Source: an uncultured Oscillospiraceae bacterium (GTDB lineage: Bacteria > Bacillota > Clostridia > Oscillospirales > Ruminococcaceae). Taken from it: a stretch of DNA of 64,000 bases. The notes below the pieces were generated by a model that worked only from the letters and a program-made list of their open reading frames with translations, was not told where the DNA came from and ran no database searches. The translations under genes were made by a program, and so were the position numbers. The stretch's first letter is position 1; the number at the start of each line of letters is the position of its first letter. The DNA lies in contig CASEAH010000097.1 of NCBI GenBank assembly GCA_949285935.1, positions 1-64,000 of the forward strand, in the 5' to 3' direction. Of the stretch, positions 28,253-36,806 are shown in pieces.

Positions 28253-30109
28253 TTATCGCGAGCTGTTTTGGATTTTCAAGGCCCGGGTGGCGTTGAGGAT
28301 AGCAATGATCATAACTCCCACATCTGCAAAGACAGCTTCCCACATGTTGGCCATTCCCAGGGCTCCCAGCAAAAGAACCACGCCCTTGACTCCCAGGGCA
28401 AAAATGATATTTTGCCGGACGATGCGCAGCGTTCTCTGGGAAATTCGGATTGCGTCTGCAATCTTAATCAGCTTATCATCCATCAGCACCACATCCGCGG
28501 CTTCGATGGCTGCATCAGAACCCAGACCGCCCATGGCGATTCCGATATCCGCCCGGGAGAGGACCGGCGCGTCGTTGATGCCATCGCCGACAAACACCAA
28601 CCGTCCCCGGGAAGATTTTTGCTTCAGAAGTTCTTCCACCCGTTCCACTTTATCGGCCGGCAGCAGCTGCGCATGCACTTCGTCCAGGCCGAGCTGGGAA
28701 GCTACGGCTTCTCCCACTTCCCGGGTGTCTCCGGTGAGCATGACCGTCCGGCGGACTCCCAGTTTTTTCAGTTCCGCTATAGCCTGTTCTGCATCCGGCT
28801 TTACCTGATCGGAAATGATGATAGATCCCCCGTAGCAGCCATCTACCGCCACATGAACCACTGTTCCCGCCTGCTTGCCGGCTTCCACCCGGATTCCCAA
28901 TTCTTCCATCAGAACAGCGTTGCCAACGCAGACAGTTTTTCCATCCACCTGTGCCTGGATCCCCTTACCGGAAATCTCCCGGCTGTCAGAAACCCTGGTA
29001 CTGTCCACCGGCGTTTGGCAGGCTTGCCGCAGAGAGTGGGAAATAGGATGATCGGAAAAGGATTCCGCCAGCGCCGCCAGTTCTACCAGCTGTTCCTCTG
29101 TCATTTCCCGGGGGTATACGCCGGTCACCGCAAAGGTTCCCTGCGTCAGGGTACCGGTTTTATCAAAAACCACCATGTCCGTATCCGCCAGGGCTTCCAG
29201 ATAATTGCCTCCCTTTACCAGTATACCACACCGGGAGGCGCCTCCGATACCACCAAAAAAACTTAATGGCACGGAAATAACCAAAGCACAGGGACAGGAG
29301 ATAACCAGAAAGATCAGTGAACGGTGGATCCACTGATTCCATCCTCCTCCCAGAACCAGTGGAGGAACAACTGCCAGCACCAATGCGCCCAGCACTACCG
29401 CCGGAGTATAGTATCGGGCAAAACGGGTGATGAAATTCTCTGCACGCGCTTTTTTGCTGCCGGCATTTTCCACCAGGTCCAGAATGCGGGAGACTGTGGA
29501 TTCCTCAAAAGCCTTTGTTACCTGGATCCGCAGCAGCCCGCTCTGATTGATGCATCCACTGATTACATCATCGCCGGGAGCCGCGTTCCGTGGGATGGAT
29601 TCTCCGGTCAGGGCCGAGGTATCCAGAGAAGAATTACCTTCCAGCACCGTACCATCCAAAGGAATCCTTTCTCCTGGTTTTACGACAATGGTTTCTCCCA
29701 CAGTCACATCTTCGGGATCGACCTGTTCCAGCTTCCCGTCCCGCAGGATGTTGGCATAGTCCGGACGGATATCCATAAGCGCGGCAATAGACTGGCGGGA
29801 ACGTCCCACAGCACAGCTTTGGAACAGCTCTCCGATCTGATAAAACAGCATTACCGCCACACCCTCCGGGTATTCGCCGGTGAGGAAGGCCCCTACTGTA
29901 GCCAGAGCCATGAGGAAATTTTCATCGAATACCTGGCCATGGGCAATATTCCGTACCGCCCGCCAAAGCACATCCCAGCCAATGACCGCATAAGGCAGCA
30001 GGTAAAGCACCAGCTTGACCGCACCCTGGCTGGGAACTACCATCGCCGCCCCAAAAAGCAGCGCAGCGGCAAGGATCCTGTAAAGGGTCCTTTTTTGTTT
30101 TTGGTTCAT
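28253..30109 (-). CDS. cadA: P1B-type Zn/Cd/Pb-exporting ATPase
   Basis: Motifs in order: TGES actuator loop, CPCALVISVP transport site (about residue 270), DKTGTLTQG phosphorylation site (about residue 313), FSDHP of the nucleotide domain and GDGINDAP hinge. The last membrane helices carry a lysine (VKGVVLLLGALG) and ADVG, the P1B-2 signature for divalent Zn, Cd and Pb. The usual N-terminal metal domain is absent; it is encoded as a separate gene directly upstream. I take ATG 30109 (MNQKQK) behind GAGGCGG. Length 618 aa. Confidence 0.94.
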   Translation of the reverse strand: MNQKQKRTLYRILAAALLFGAAMVVPSQGAVKLVLYLLPYAVIGWDVLWRAVRNIAHGQVFDENFLMALATVGAFLTGEYPEGVAVMLFYQIGELFQSCAVGRSRQSIAALMDIRPDYANILRDGKLEQVDPEDVTVGETIVVKPGERIPLDGTVLEGNSSLDTSALTGESIPRNAAPGDDVISGCINQSGLLRIQVTKAFEESTVSRILDLVENAGSKKARAENFITRFARYYTPAVVLGALVLAVVPPLVLGGGWNQWIHRSLIFLVISCPCALVISVPLSFFGGIGGASRCGILVKGGNYLEALADTDMVVFDKTGTLTQGTFAVTGVYPREMTEEQLVELAALAESFSDHPISHSLRQACQTPVDSTRVSDSREISGKGIQAQVDGKTVCVGNAVLMEELGIRVEAGKQAGTVVHVAVDGCYGGSIIISDQVKPDAEQAIAELKKLGVRRTVMLTGDTREVGEAVASQLGLDEVHAQLLPADKVERVEELLKQKSSRGRLVFVGDGINDAPVLSRADIGIAMGGLGSDAAIEAADVVLMDDKLIKIADAIRISQRTLRIVRQNIIFALGVKGVVLLLGALGMANMWEAVFADVGVMIIAILNATRALKIQNSSR

Positions 30110-30156
30110 GATCCATCCGCCTCTCACATGTGTTATAGATGCAAAGGCCTGCTGTA

Positions 30157-30375
30157 TTACATATGGATTACACAATCCGGTTCTATTTTTTTACAAATCC
30201 GGACCACTTCTTCCATGATCTCTTCCAATTTTTCTTCTTCTGTTTCCACCATCAATTTCTGGGTCATAAAATTAACGGAAGCATCCCGGACGCCTTCAAT
30301 TTTTTTGATGGCGTCTTCCATTTTTGCCGCACAGTGGGCGCAATCCAAGTTTGTCAGATTGTAGCGTTTTTTCAT
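30157..30375 (-). CDS. Stand-alone heavy-metal-associated (HMA) domain protein
   Basis: A 72-aa ferredoxin-like metal-binding domain with the metal site NLDCAHCAAKME. It ends with CVIHM, which adds a second cysteine/histidine. It is probably the metallochaperone or detached N-terminal domain of the ATPase encoded downstream. ATG 30375 has AGGAG about 11 bases upstream. Sitting between cadC and cadA, it completes a three-gene metal-efflux operon. Confidence 0.9.
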   Translation of the reverse strand: MKKRYNLTNLDCAHCAAKMEDAIKKIEGVRDASVNFMTQKLMVETEEEKLEEIMEEVVRICKKIEPDCVIHM

Positions 30376-30402
30376 GATGGTCGTGACTCCTTCCGGCAAA
30401 AT

Positions 30403-30762
30403 TCACTCTGCTATATGCTCCATTCCCTGGCCAATAATGGTGCGGACATGTCCATCAGCCAAAGAATAAAATACCGTCTTGCCTTCCCGGCGATATTTAA
30501 CCAGTTTGCTTTTTTTGAGAACCTGTAATTGATGAGAAATCGCGGATTGGGTCATTCCCAAAAGCTGTGCAATGTCGCATACACACATTTCCGCTTCAAA
30601 AAGGAGATACAGAATTTTAATGCGGGTCGAATCTCCAAAAATTTTGAACAGCTCCGCCAGATCCAGCAGGGTTTCTTCTGGCGGCATTCTGCTGTTGACT
30701 CTTGCAACGATATCCTCATGAACGTGCATGAATTCACAGCCGGGAGATTCCATTGCGGGCAT
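30403..30762 (-). CDS. cadC: CadC-type ArsR/SmtB metal-sensing repressor
   Basis: The winged-helix protein has both CadC metal sites. Cys9, Cys60 and Cys62 (EMCVCDIAQLLG) match the alpha3N site for Cd/Pb, and D103, H105, H116 and E119 (LADGHVRTIIGQGMEHIAE) match the alpha5 site with identical spacing. Metal binding should release it from DNA and switch on the HMA protein and ATPase. ATG 30762 has AGGAGG 8 bases upstream; the frame opens six codons earlier without a site. An operator overlaps its own transcription start. Confidence 0.95.
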   Translation of the reverse strand: MPAMESPGCEFMHVHEDIVARVNSRMPPEETLLDLAELFKIFGDSTRIKILYLLFEAEMCVCDIAQLLGMTQSAISHQLQVLKKSKLVKYRREGKTVFYSLADGHVRTIIGQGMEHIAE

Positions 30763-30780
30763 ATATGCTCCCTCCTTCAT

Positions 30781-30829
30781 ATGAATTATTGTTCATTTGT
30801 TATTATATTCTTTTTTTGCCTGTTGTCAA
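30781..30829 (-). promoter_or_regulatory. cadC promoter and ArsR/SmtB-type operator
   Basis: TTGACA (30824-30829) and TATAAT (30802-30807) lie 16 bases apart on the minus strand. Directly downstream, over the expected start, is ATGAA-N6-TTCAT (30781-30796), the inverted repeat typical of ArsR/SmtB-family sites. Its place predicts autoregulation by CadC. Confidence 0.82.
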
Positions 30830-31055
30830 CTGCTTTTCCGAATTTGTTGCCATTTTCGCCCCAGCCTTTTCAGTATCCACCTGATAATGGCAGACAGCAT
30901 ACAATTTTTACTTTTGAGACCAGCCGGCGGGCATTTGTTTGCCAGTATTTTTGCATTGTCCGATTTTGACGAACCTGTTACCATTTTGTCGTCTGGTTTC
31001 CCCTCTTCCGTCGGCTGCGGGGAGAACCGTTCAATATCTGTTATGAGGTGATCTT

Positions 31056-32651
31056 TTGAAAATCCCAATTCGTTGGAGGCCCCAAAGCCTCACCACCCGA
31101 CAGAAAATGATTCTCCTCGGTTCCGGAATCCTGATTGTGTCCATGCTTTTGGCAGGATTCTGGTGGAGCAGCAATCCCACTGAGCTTCCAGACTCATCCT
31201 CTTCCCCTTCTTCTTCCACAGATTCAGGCAGCTCTGAAGGTTCCGAATCTTCCGGGGACGTAAGTACAAATGAAGGTGTGTCTTCTGGCAATTCTTCAGG
31301 CAGTGTCTCTGGCTCCGGCTCCTCTTCATCTTCTTCTGTTGGAGGTTCTTCCTCTTCGTCTTCCTCCAGCAACGGGTCTTCCTCTGGAGAAAGTTCCTCC
31401 TCCTCGTCTTCTTCCTCTTCGTCTTCTTCCACCGGGAGTTCTTCCTCCTCTTCATCTGGTGGGACTTCTTCTTCCTCTTCGTCTTCTTCCGCCGGAAGTT
31501 CTTCCTCTTCCTCGGGAGGGACCTCTTCTTCCAGTTCCTCTTCTTCCAGCTCCTCCTCTACTATTACCAACCCCTCTCCTGCGCCCACTCCTTCTGTACG
31601 GGGTAAGTATATCGTGGGATACTATCCCTACTATGCCCGCAGCAGCGGCTTTACCCCTTTGAATATCGCCGCTTCTAAGCTGACCCACCTCAACTATGCG
31701 TTTGCGGATATCAGCTCAGACAATAAAATTATTATGGCCAACCCGTCCATCGATTTGAAAAATTTTGCGGACCTCCGTCAGCTGAAAAAAAGCAATCCTC
31801 AGCTGAAAACCCTGATTTCGGTAGGCGGATGGGATTATTCCAAGAATTTCTCCAATGCAGCGGCTACCGCCGCCAGCCGGGAAACTTTCGCCCAGAGCTG
31901 CGTGGAATTCATTGTGGCGCACGGCTTCGACGGCATTGATCTGGATTGGGAGTACCCCGTATCCGGAGGACTTCCCGGCAATTCCAACCGTCCCGAAGAC
32001 AAACAGAATTATACCAAGCTTCTGCAGGCCATCCGTTCCAAGCTGGACAAGCAGTCCCAGATTGACGGACGCCCCTATTACCTGACCATCGCCGGAGCGG
32101 CAGGAGGTGGATTCCTCAATAAAATCGAGCCCGTTGCTGTGGCTTCCCTGGTAGACTACATATTTATTATGGGCTACGATATTCATGGTTCCTGGGACCG
32201 GTATGCAGATTTTAACGCACCTCTCTATACGCCCTCCGATCCTTCTCCCCAATACAGCTTCAGTGTATCTGACTCCGTACAGTCCTATCTGAAAAGCGGT
32301 GTTCCCGCTTCCAAGCTGGTCCTGGGAATGCCTTTCTACGGCTACCGGTATACCATCGAAGAAGGAGGCGGCCTGTACAGTCCCTTCACTTCGGCGCGCT
32401 CGGTTGGGTACGATACCCTGGTTTCCACTTACCTCAGTGACCCTGCCTTCGAACAATTTTATCATTGGGAGGCAATGGTCCCTTATCTGGTCAGCGACAA
32501 TATGTTTATCTCCTATGATGACCCTGACTCCATTGCAGAAAAAACCCGTTACGCCAAAAACAAGGGTCTGGCGGGAGTGGGCGCCTGGGCTCTGTCTCAT
32601 GACAAAAAAGCGACTCTTCTTTCCAGCGCCTACAATGTATTGTACCGCTGA
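31056..32651 (+). CDS. Membrane-anchored GH18 glycoside hydrolase (chitinase-like) with serine-rich linker
   Basis: The protein has a basic N-terminus, one membrane segment (about residues 18-37), a linker of some 125 residues made mostly of serine with glycine (about 46-171), and a GH18 barrel from about residue 182. The catalytic motif is DGIDLDWE (D292 to E299). Supporting motifs are LNYAFADI, SVGGWD, GYDIHGSW and GMPFYG. GH18 enzymes cleave N-acetylglucosamine polymers with substrate assistance. No cleavable signal is obvious, so it is probably tethered outside the cell. The start is TTG behind GAGGTGA. It is one of only three plus-strand genes. Confidence 0.92.
   Translation: MKIPIRWRPQSLTTRQKMILLGSGILIVSMLLAGFWWSSNPTELPDSSSSPSSSTDSGSSEGSESSGDVSTNEGVSSGNSSGSVSGSGSSSSSSVGGSSSSSSSSNGSSSGESSSSSSSSSSSSSTGSSSSSSSGGTSSSSSSSSAGSSSSSSGGTSSSSSSSSSSSSTITNPSPAPTPSVRGKYIVGYYPYYARSSGFTPLNIAASKLTHLNYAFADISSDNKIIMANPSIDLKNFADLRQLKKSNPQLKTLISVGGWDYSKNFSNAAATAASRETFAQSCVEFIVAHGFDGIDLDWEYPVSGGLPGNSNRPEDKQNYTKLLQAIRSKLDKQSQIDGRPYYLTIAGAAGGGFLNKIEPVAVASLVDYIFIMGYDIHGSWDRYADFNAPLYTPSDPSPQYSFSVSDSVQSYLKSGVPASKLVLGMPFYGYRYTIEEGGGLYSPFTSARSVGYDTLVSTYLSDPAFEQFYHWEAMVPYLVSDNMFISYDDPDSIAEKTRYAKNKGLAGVGAWALSHDKKATLLSSAYNVLYR
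31196..31568 (+). repeat. Low-complexity serine-codon tract in the GH18 gene
   Basis: The stretch is an imperfect run of TCT, TCC, AGT and AGC codons with repeated units such as TCTTCCTCTTCG and GGAGGTTCTTCC. It encodes the serine linker. Such tracts change length easily by slippage, so the linker length may vary between strains. On the opposite strand it reads as a glutamate-rich frame, which is an artefact. Confidence 0.85.
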
Positions 32652-32857
32652 TTGGCTGCCCTTTTGATGCTGCCTTCTTGTATCCCGCTTCCGGATCAGA
32701 TACTTCCGGAACTGCAACACCAACGAAAACATCCCCTGTTGTTTTGCTTAAAAGGATATCCATTTTGTTTCCTTCGGTAAAGGGCAATTTTTCGTCTTGA
32801 TCCAATATCCTCAAAAGCGGGGACTGCAAACAGCCTTTTGAAAAAACCACATACAAA
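32652..32857. other. Gene-poor stretch after the GH18 gene
   Basis: I see no convincing gene here. A minus-strand frame starting near 32763 (MDILLSKTTGDVF) has a fair GAAGGA site but runs into the GH18 coding region antisense, so it is not called. A CCGGA/TCCGG hairpin lies near 32693. The rest is unremarkable. Confidence 0.4.
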
Positions 32858-32900
32858 AGCCGGGAACTTTGGAGCGATTTCAGCCCCAAAGTTCCCGGCT
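32858..32900. terminator. Bidirectional terminator between the GH18 gene and tyrS
   Basis: A long stem (AGCCGGGAACTTTGG pairing with CCCAAAGTTCCCGGCT) is followed on the plus strand by TTTCTCTTATT and on the minus strand by TTTTGTATGTGGTTTTTT. It can end both the plus-strand GH18 transcript and the minus-strand tyrS transcript, which converge here. Confidence 0.85.
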
Positions 32901-32999
32901 TTCTCTTATTCCAATTATTTTTTTACGCAAATCGCCGCTGTATTTTTATGTTGCAGCAGTCTTTTGCATTTTTTCCGTCAGACAAAACATCCCGACCGT

Positions 33000-34220
33000 T
33001 TAGGCAAGGGTGACTTTGTGATATACCTTTTTACCTTTGCGCAGGATCACCGAAGCAGTCAGCTGCTCCGCTGTCACCCGGGCATTGGGATCTTCCACCT
33101 TCCGGTCGTCCAGCGTGACGCCGCCGCCCTGCACCAGCCGCCGTGCTTCGCTCCGGGAAGGAGCCAAACCGGCCCGTACCATCAGATCCAGCACGCCGAT
33201 GCTGCCATCGGTAAGATCCTGGGCTGTCAGGGTCGTGGTGGGCATGTTTTCATCCGCACCGCCCGAAACAAAAATCGCCTTTGCCGCAGCCAAAGCTTTG
33301 TCTGCTTCCTCCTGGCCGTGGACAAACTTGGTCACCTCATAGGCCAAACGTTCCTTGGCCGCATTCAGCTGGCTTCCTTCCCACTTTTCCATCTCTTCGA
33401 TTTCCTCAATGGGAACAAAGGTGATAAGCTTCAGGCAGTTGATGACATCGCCGTCCGATACATTGCGCCAATACTGGAAGAAGTCGTAGGGGCTGTACTT
33501 TTTGGGATCCAGCCAGACCGCGCCGTTTTCGGTCTTGCCCATTTTTTTGCCTTCCTTGGTGGTCAGCAGGGTAAAGGTCATGCCGCAGACCTCCTGCCCT
33601 TCCACCTTGCGCACCAGATCCACGCCGCCCAGAATATTGGACCACTGATCGTCGCCGCCCAGTTCCAACTGGCAGTGGTGGGTGCGGTACAGATGCAGGA
33701 AATCATAGCTCTGCATGATCATGTAGTTAAACTCAATGAAAGAAAGTCCCCGCTCCAGACGGGATTTGAAGCATTCGGCAGTAAGCATGCGGTTGACAGA
33801 AAAATGTACGCCCACATCCCGCAGCAATTCGATGTAACCAAATTTCATCAGCCAATCGCCGTTGCGTTCCACAATACATTTATCCAGATCCACCAAGCGG
33901 CCCATCTGTTCCAGGAAGCGATCTGCGTTATAGTTGATTTCCTCTACCGAAAGCATCTTGCGCATGTCGGTTTTGCCGGTAGGGTCTCCCACCATGGTGG
34001 TTCCGGTCCCCAGCAGCAGGATGGGGGTATGGCCGGCACGAATCATGTGGTTGATAACCATCAGCTGCAGAAAATGCCCCACGTGGAGGCTGTCCGCTGT
34101 AGCGTCAAATCCAATGTAAAAAGTCACCTTCTGGTTGTCCAGCAAATCCCGGATTTTTTCAGGATGGGTCATTTGGGCGATCAATCCCCGGCGTTCCAGC
34201 TCTTCAAATACCTGACTCAT
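33000..34220 (-). CDS. tyrS: Tyrosyl-tRNA synthetase
   Basis: A 406-aa class Ic synthetase: HIGH-type HVGH at residues 46-49, KMSKS-type KMGKT in the middle, and a C-terminal S4 domain (GVTLDDRKVEDPNARVT). It charges tRNA-Tyr. ATG 34220 has AAGGAG 10 bases upstream; the open frame upstream of it overlaps the leader terminator and is not used. Expression is controlled by a T-box leader with a tyrosine codon. Confidence 0.97.
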   Translation of the reverse strand: MSQVFEELERRGLIAQMTHPEKIRDLLDNQKVTFYIGFDATADSLHVGHFLQLMVINHMIRAGHTPILLLGTGTTMVGDPTGKTDMRKMLSVEEINYNADRFLEQMGRLVDLDKCIVERNGDWLMKFGYIELLRDVGVHFSVNRMLTAECFKSRLERGLSFIEFNYMIMQSYDFLHLYRTHHCQLELGGDDQWSNILGGVDLVRKVEGQEVCGMTFTLLTTKEGKKMGKTENGAVWLDPKKYSPYDFFQYWRNVSDGDVINCLKLITFVPIEEIEEMEKWEGSQLNAAKERLAYEVTKFVHGQEEADKALAAAKAIFVSGGADENMPTTTLTAQDLTDGSIGVLDLMVRAGLAPSRSEARRLVQGGGVTLDDRKVEDPNARVTAEQLTASVILRKGKKVYHKVTLA

Positions 34221-34261
34221 CTTTTTCTCTCTCCTTATTCTTGTTTTTGCGCGGAAGGGCA

Positions 34262-34530
34262 AAACAAAAGCCCTCCGCATGGATCATGCAGAGGGCGAAA
34301 AAATTCGCGGTACCACCTCAGTTCAGCATTCCGTCACCGAAATGCCCTTTGGGAGTTCCTTCAAACTCCTGCGATATAACGGTCACACCCGGCAAACCCT
34401 ACTTGCAGATGGTTCGGGCCGCAGCTCCGGGATGTATTCGCCTCAGGGCTCTCCGCTTTTTTTCACCAGCCAAAAGCTCTCTGACTCAAGCGCCTCAGGT
34501 TACTTGTTCCCTTCACAGCCATTATACAAG
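34262..34530 (-). promoter_or_regulatory. Tyrosine T-box riboswitch of tyrS
   Basis: The minus-strand leader carries the hallmark antiterminator T-box sequence GAGGTGGTACCGCG (complement of 34304-34319). It is followed by a terminator hairpin CCCTCTGCAT / ATGCGGAGGG and a U-rich tail (34261-34296). Stem I has an AGTA bulge near its base and a specifier loop GAATACATC in which TAC (34434-34436) is the tyrosine codon. Uncharged tRNA-Tyr should pair with TAC and, through its free CCA end, with the TGG of the T-box, allowing read-through into tyrS. Confidence 0.93.
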
Positions 34531-34559
34531 ATTATAGTCCCTTTACCTTCCAAAGTCAA
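34531..34559 (-). promoter_or_regulatory. Sigma-A promoter of the tyrS T-box leader
   Basis: TTGACT (34554-34559) and TATAAT (34531-34536) are 17 bases apart on the minus strand, just upstream of the T-box leader. Confidence 0.88.
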
Positions 34560-34617
34560 GGGCCGCTGACACAAATTTTTCCCATTCACCGTCTTTGTGC
34601 CCCCAAAACGTCTATGG

Positions 34618-36288
34618 TCAATTTCCCGCCAATGTCAGCATTTCATCCGCGTTCTGGAGGGAAATGGGAGTAATATTCTCTCCACCCATGATCCGGGCAA
34701 GCTCTTTTACCCGCTCTTCCCGGGAAAGCGGCTGTATCCGGGTATAGGTTCGTCCGTCTTCTACCGTTTTGCAGATTTTGCTGTGATAATCGCCGTAAGC
34801 AGCCACCTGAGCCAAATGTGTCACGCAAATAACCTGCCGGCTCGCGGCGGCCTGATGAAGCTTCAGCCCGATTTTCTGAGCCGCCCGCCCGCTGACGCCG
34901 GCATCCACCTCGTCAAAGATCAGGGTCCCAACTCCGTCCCTGTCTGCCAGAACACTCTTGATGGCCAGCATGATCCGGGACAGTTCGCCTCCCGATGCAA
35001 TACGTGCCAAAGGCCGGGGCTCTTCTCCGGGGTTTGCAGAAATCAACAGCTCCAGCGTATCCGCCCCACCCGGGCCCGGTTCTTTTTCCCGTTGAGAAAA
35101 GGAAAGGGTGACCTGAGGCATATCCAGGAAAGACAGTTCCTGTCCCACCCGGGCCGCAAACTCTTCCGCCGCATGCCGCCGCCTGGAGGAAAGCTCCCGG
35201 GCAAGTTCCATTACCCGGTCTGTCTCCTCATCCAGCTCTTTTTGCAGCCGCTCCACTGTTTGATCGGAGAAGGTCAGCTCCTCCAGTTCCTGAGAAATCG
35301 TCTCATAATATTGCAAAATTTCCCCAATAGAGGAACCATACTTTTTCTTGAGGCGGTAAATCTGATCCAGTCTGTTTTCAATATCATCCAGCTGCCGGGG
35401 ATCAAAATTATACTCATCCAGCCAGGTGCGCACCGAAGAAGACAACTCTTCCAGCGAGTACACCGCATCTCCCACCCGGTCGCCGTATTCCCGGAGATCT
35501 TCCACATATCGGCCTGCCGTATCCAGCTCTTCCCGAAGCTGCTCCACCTGAGAAAGGATCCCTTCCCTGTCTTCTCCCCCCTGCAGGAGGTCATACATCA
35601 TTCCAAGGGCGCCCACGATTTTTTCTGCATTGCGGATAATGTCCCGCTGGGCGGTCAGTTCTTCTTCTTCTCCGTCGGTAAGAGACGCAGCGGAAATTTC
35701 CGACGTTTGATACTGAAGCAAATCCATCCGCTGAAGCTTATGGCTTTCATCCATCTGAAGTTCCTGCAATGCTTCCTTTGCCTGCAGCATCCGCCCATAA
35801 GCGTCTCCATACCGCTCAAGAAGCCCCTCCAGACCGCCAAAGCCGTCGATAAAGGCCAGGTGACGCTCCGGGGACAGCAGCGCCTGGCTGTCATGCTGCC
35901 CGTGAATATCGATCAGGAGTCCTGCTACTGAGCGAAGCAGCGCCATGGTAGCAGGCCGGCCGCCGATGCGGCAGACGCTTTTCCCGGTTTCGCCATCCAG
36001 CTCACGGGAAATCAGCAGCTGTCCGTCTTCCGCATCATATCCCAATTCCCGGATTTCCCGGATCACTGTTTCAGGAACCCGGGAAAACAGAGCAGATACC
36101 ACTGCCCGGGATTCTCCGCTGCGGATGATATCCCGGTGCATCCTGGCGCCCAGTACTGCGTTAATGGCGTTGATGAGAATACTCTTTCCCGCTCCGGTTT
36201 CTCCGGTAAAGACGTTGAGCCCGGGCGCAAAGTCAAGGGACGCTTTCCGGATCACGGCGATATTTTCGATATACAACTGTGAAAGCAT
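34618..36288 (-). CDS. recN: DNA repair protein RecN
   Basis: An SMC-like protein of 556 aa: N-terminal Walker A GETGAGKS (residues 29-36), a long central coiled coil and a C-terminal signature/Walker B region (LARIASGGELSRIMLAIK, LIFDEVDAGVSG). RecN gathers and tethers DNA ends at double-strand breaks. It ends the conserved ispA-tlyA-nadK-argR-recN block, as in Bacillus where recN follows ahrC. No LexA box was seen close to its start. Confidence 0.97.
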   Translation of the reverse strand: MLSQLYIENIAVIRKASLDFAPGLNVFTGETGAGKSILINAINAVLGARMHRDIIRSGESRAVVSALFSRVPETVIREIRELGYDAEDGQLLISRELDGETGKSVCRIGGRPATMALLRSVAGLLIDIHGQHDSQALLSPERHLAFIDGFGGLEGLLERYGDAYGRMLQAKEALQELQMDESHKLQRMDLLQYQTSEISAASLTDGEEEELTAQRDIIRNAEKIVGALGMMYDLLQGGEDREGILSQVEQLREELDTAGRYVEDLREYGDRVGDAVYSLEELSSSVRTWLDEYNFDPRQLDDIENRLDQIYRLKKKYGSSIGEILQYYETISQELEELTFSDQTVERLQKELDEETDRVMELARELSSRRRHAAEEFAARVGQELSFLDMPQVTLSFSQREKEPGPGGADTLELLISANPGEEPRPLARIASGGELSRIMLAIKSVLADRDGVGTLIFDEVDAGVSGRAAQKIGLKLHQAAASRQVICVTHLAQVAAYGDYHSKICKTVEDGRTYTRIQPLSREERVKELARIMGGENITPISLQNADEMLTLAGN

Positions 36289-36333
36289 GAAAAATCACCA
36301 CTTCCTGTCTGTGCCCTGCCGGAGCAGCGGACG

Positions 36334-36801
36334 TTACTTACCGCTGCGGTTTTCCAGAATGCCTTTGATATAAGCGGCAAATTCCTGAGCACTGTGCTCG
36401 TTACGCATCAGCATAAAAATAGTGTCGTCGCCGGCAATGGTTCCCACCAGACCGTTCCAGGTTCCGTTATCAATGGTAATGCAGACAGCATTGGCCATTC
36501 CGGTATAACACCGGATCACCACAAAGTTTCCGGCAGAATCCACCGTACGGATGGACTCCAGAAAAACAGAGTTGATGTTCACCGGCGGATCCTGTACGGC
36601 TTTCTCCGGAGTAACCGTATAGTAGTAGGTCCCCGCGGGAGACAGGGTTTTGATCAGTCTCAGCTCCTTGATGTCCCGGGAAATAGTAGCCTGGGTGGCC
36701 GTGATTCCTTCAGCTTCCAGATAGGACTGGAGTTCTTCCTGGGTGGTAATGACATGAGAGTCGATGATTTCCAGGATCTTGCTTTGACGTTTTGATTTCA
36801 T
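36334..36801 (-). CDS. argR: Arginine repressor ArgR/AhrC
   Basis: The 155-aa protein has the N-terminal winged helix (KILEIIDSHVITTQEELQSYL, ATISRDIKEL) and the C-terminal oligomerisation and arginine-binding domain with GTIAGDDTIF. It senses arginine and represses biosynthesis or activates catabolism genes. It follows nadK by five bases and precedes recN, the usual Firmicutes arrangement. Confidence 0.96.
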   Translation of the reverse strand: MKSKRQSKILEIIDSHVITTQEELQSYLEAEGITATQATISRDIKELRLIKTLSPAGTYYYTVTPEKAVQDPPVNINSVFLESIRTVDSAGNFVVIRCYTGMANAVCITIDNGTWNGLVGTIAGDDTIFMLMRNEHSAQEFAAYIKGILENRSGK

Positions 36802-36806
36802 ACTCG

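Noticed and set aside
31196-31568. Possible CRISPR array or tandem repeat locus
   Set aside because: The repeats are codon-level low complexity in frame with the GH18 linker, with no constant repeat and variable spacer pattern.
31031-31588. A glutamate-rich minus-strand frame
   Set aside because: It is the complement of the serine-codon tract of the GH18 gene and has no ribosome site.
32506-32763. Minus-strand frame beginning MDILLSKTTGDVF
   Set aside because: The start region looks gene-like with a GAAGGA site, but two thirds of the frame is antisense to the GH18 catalytic domain; not enough to call.
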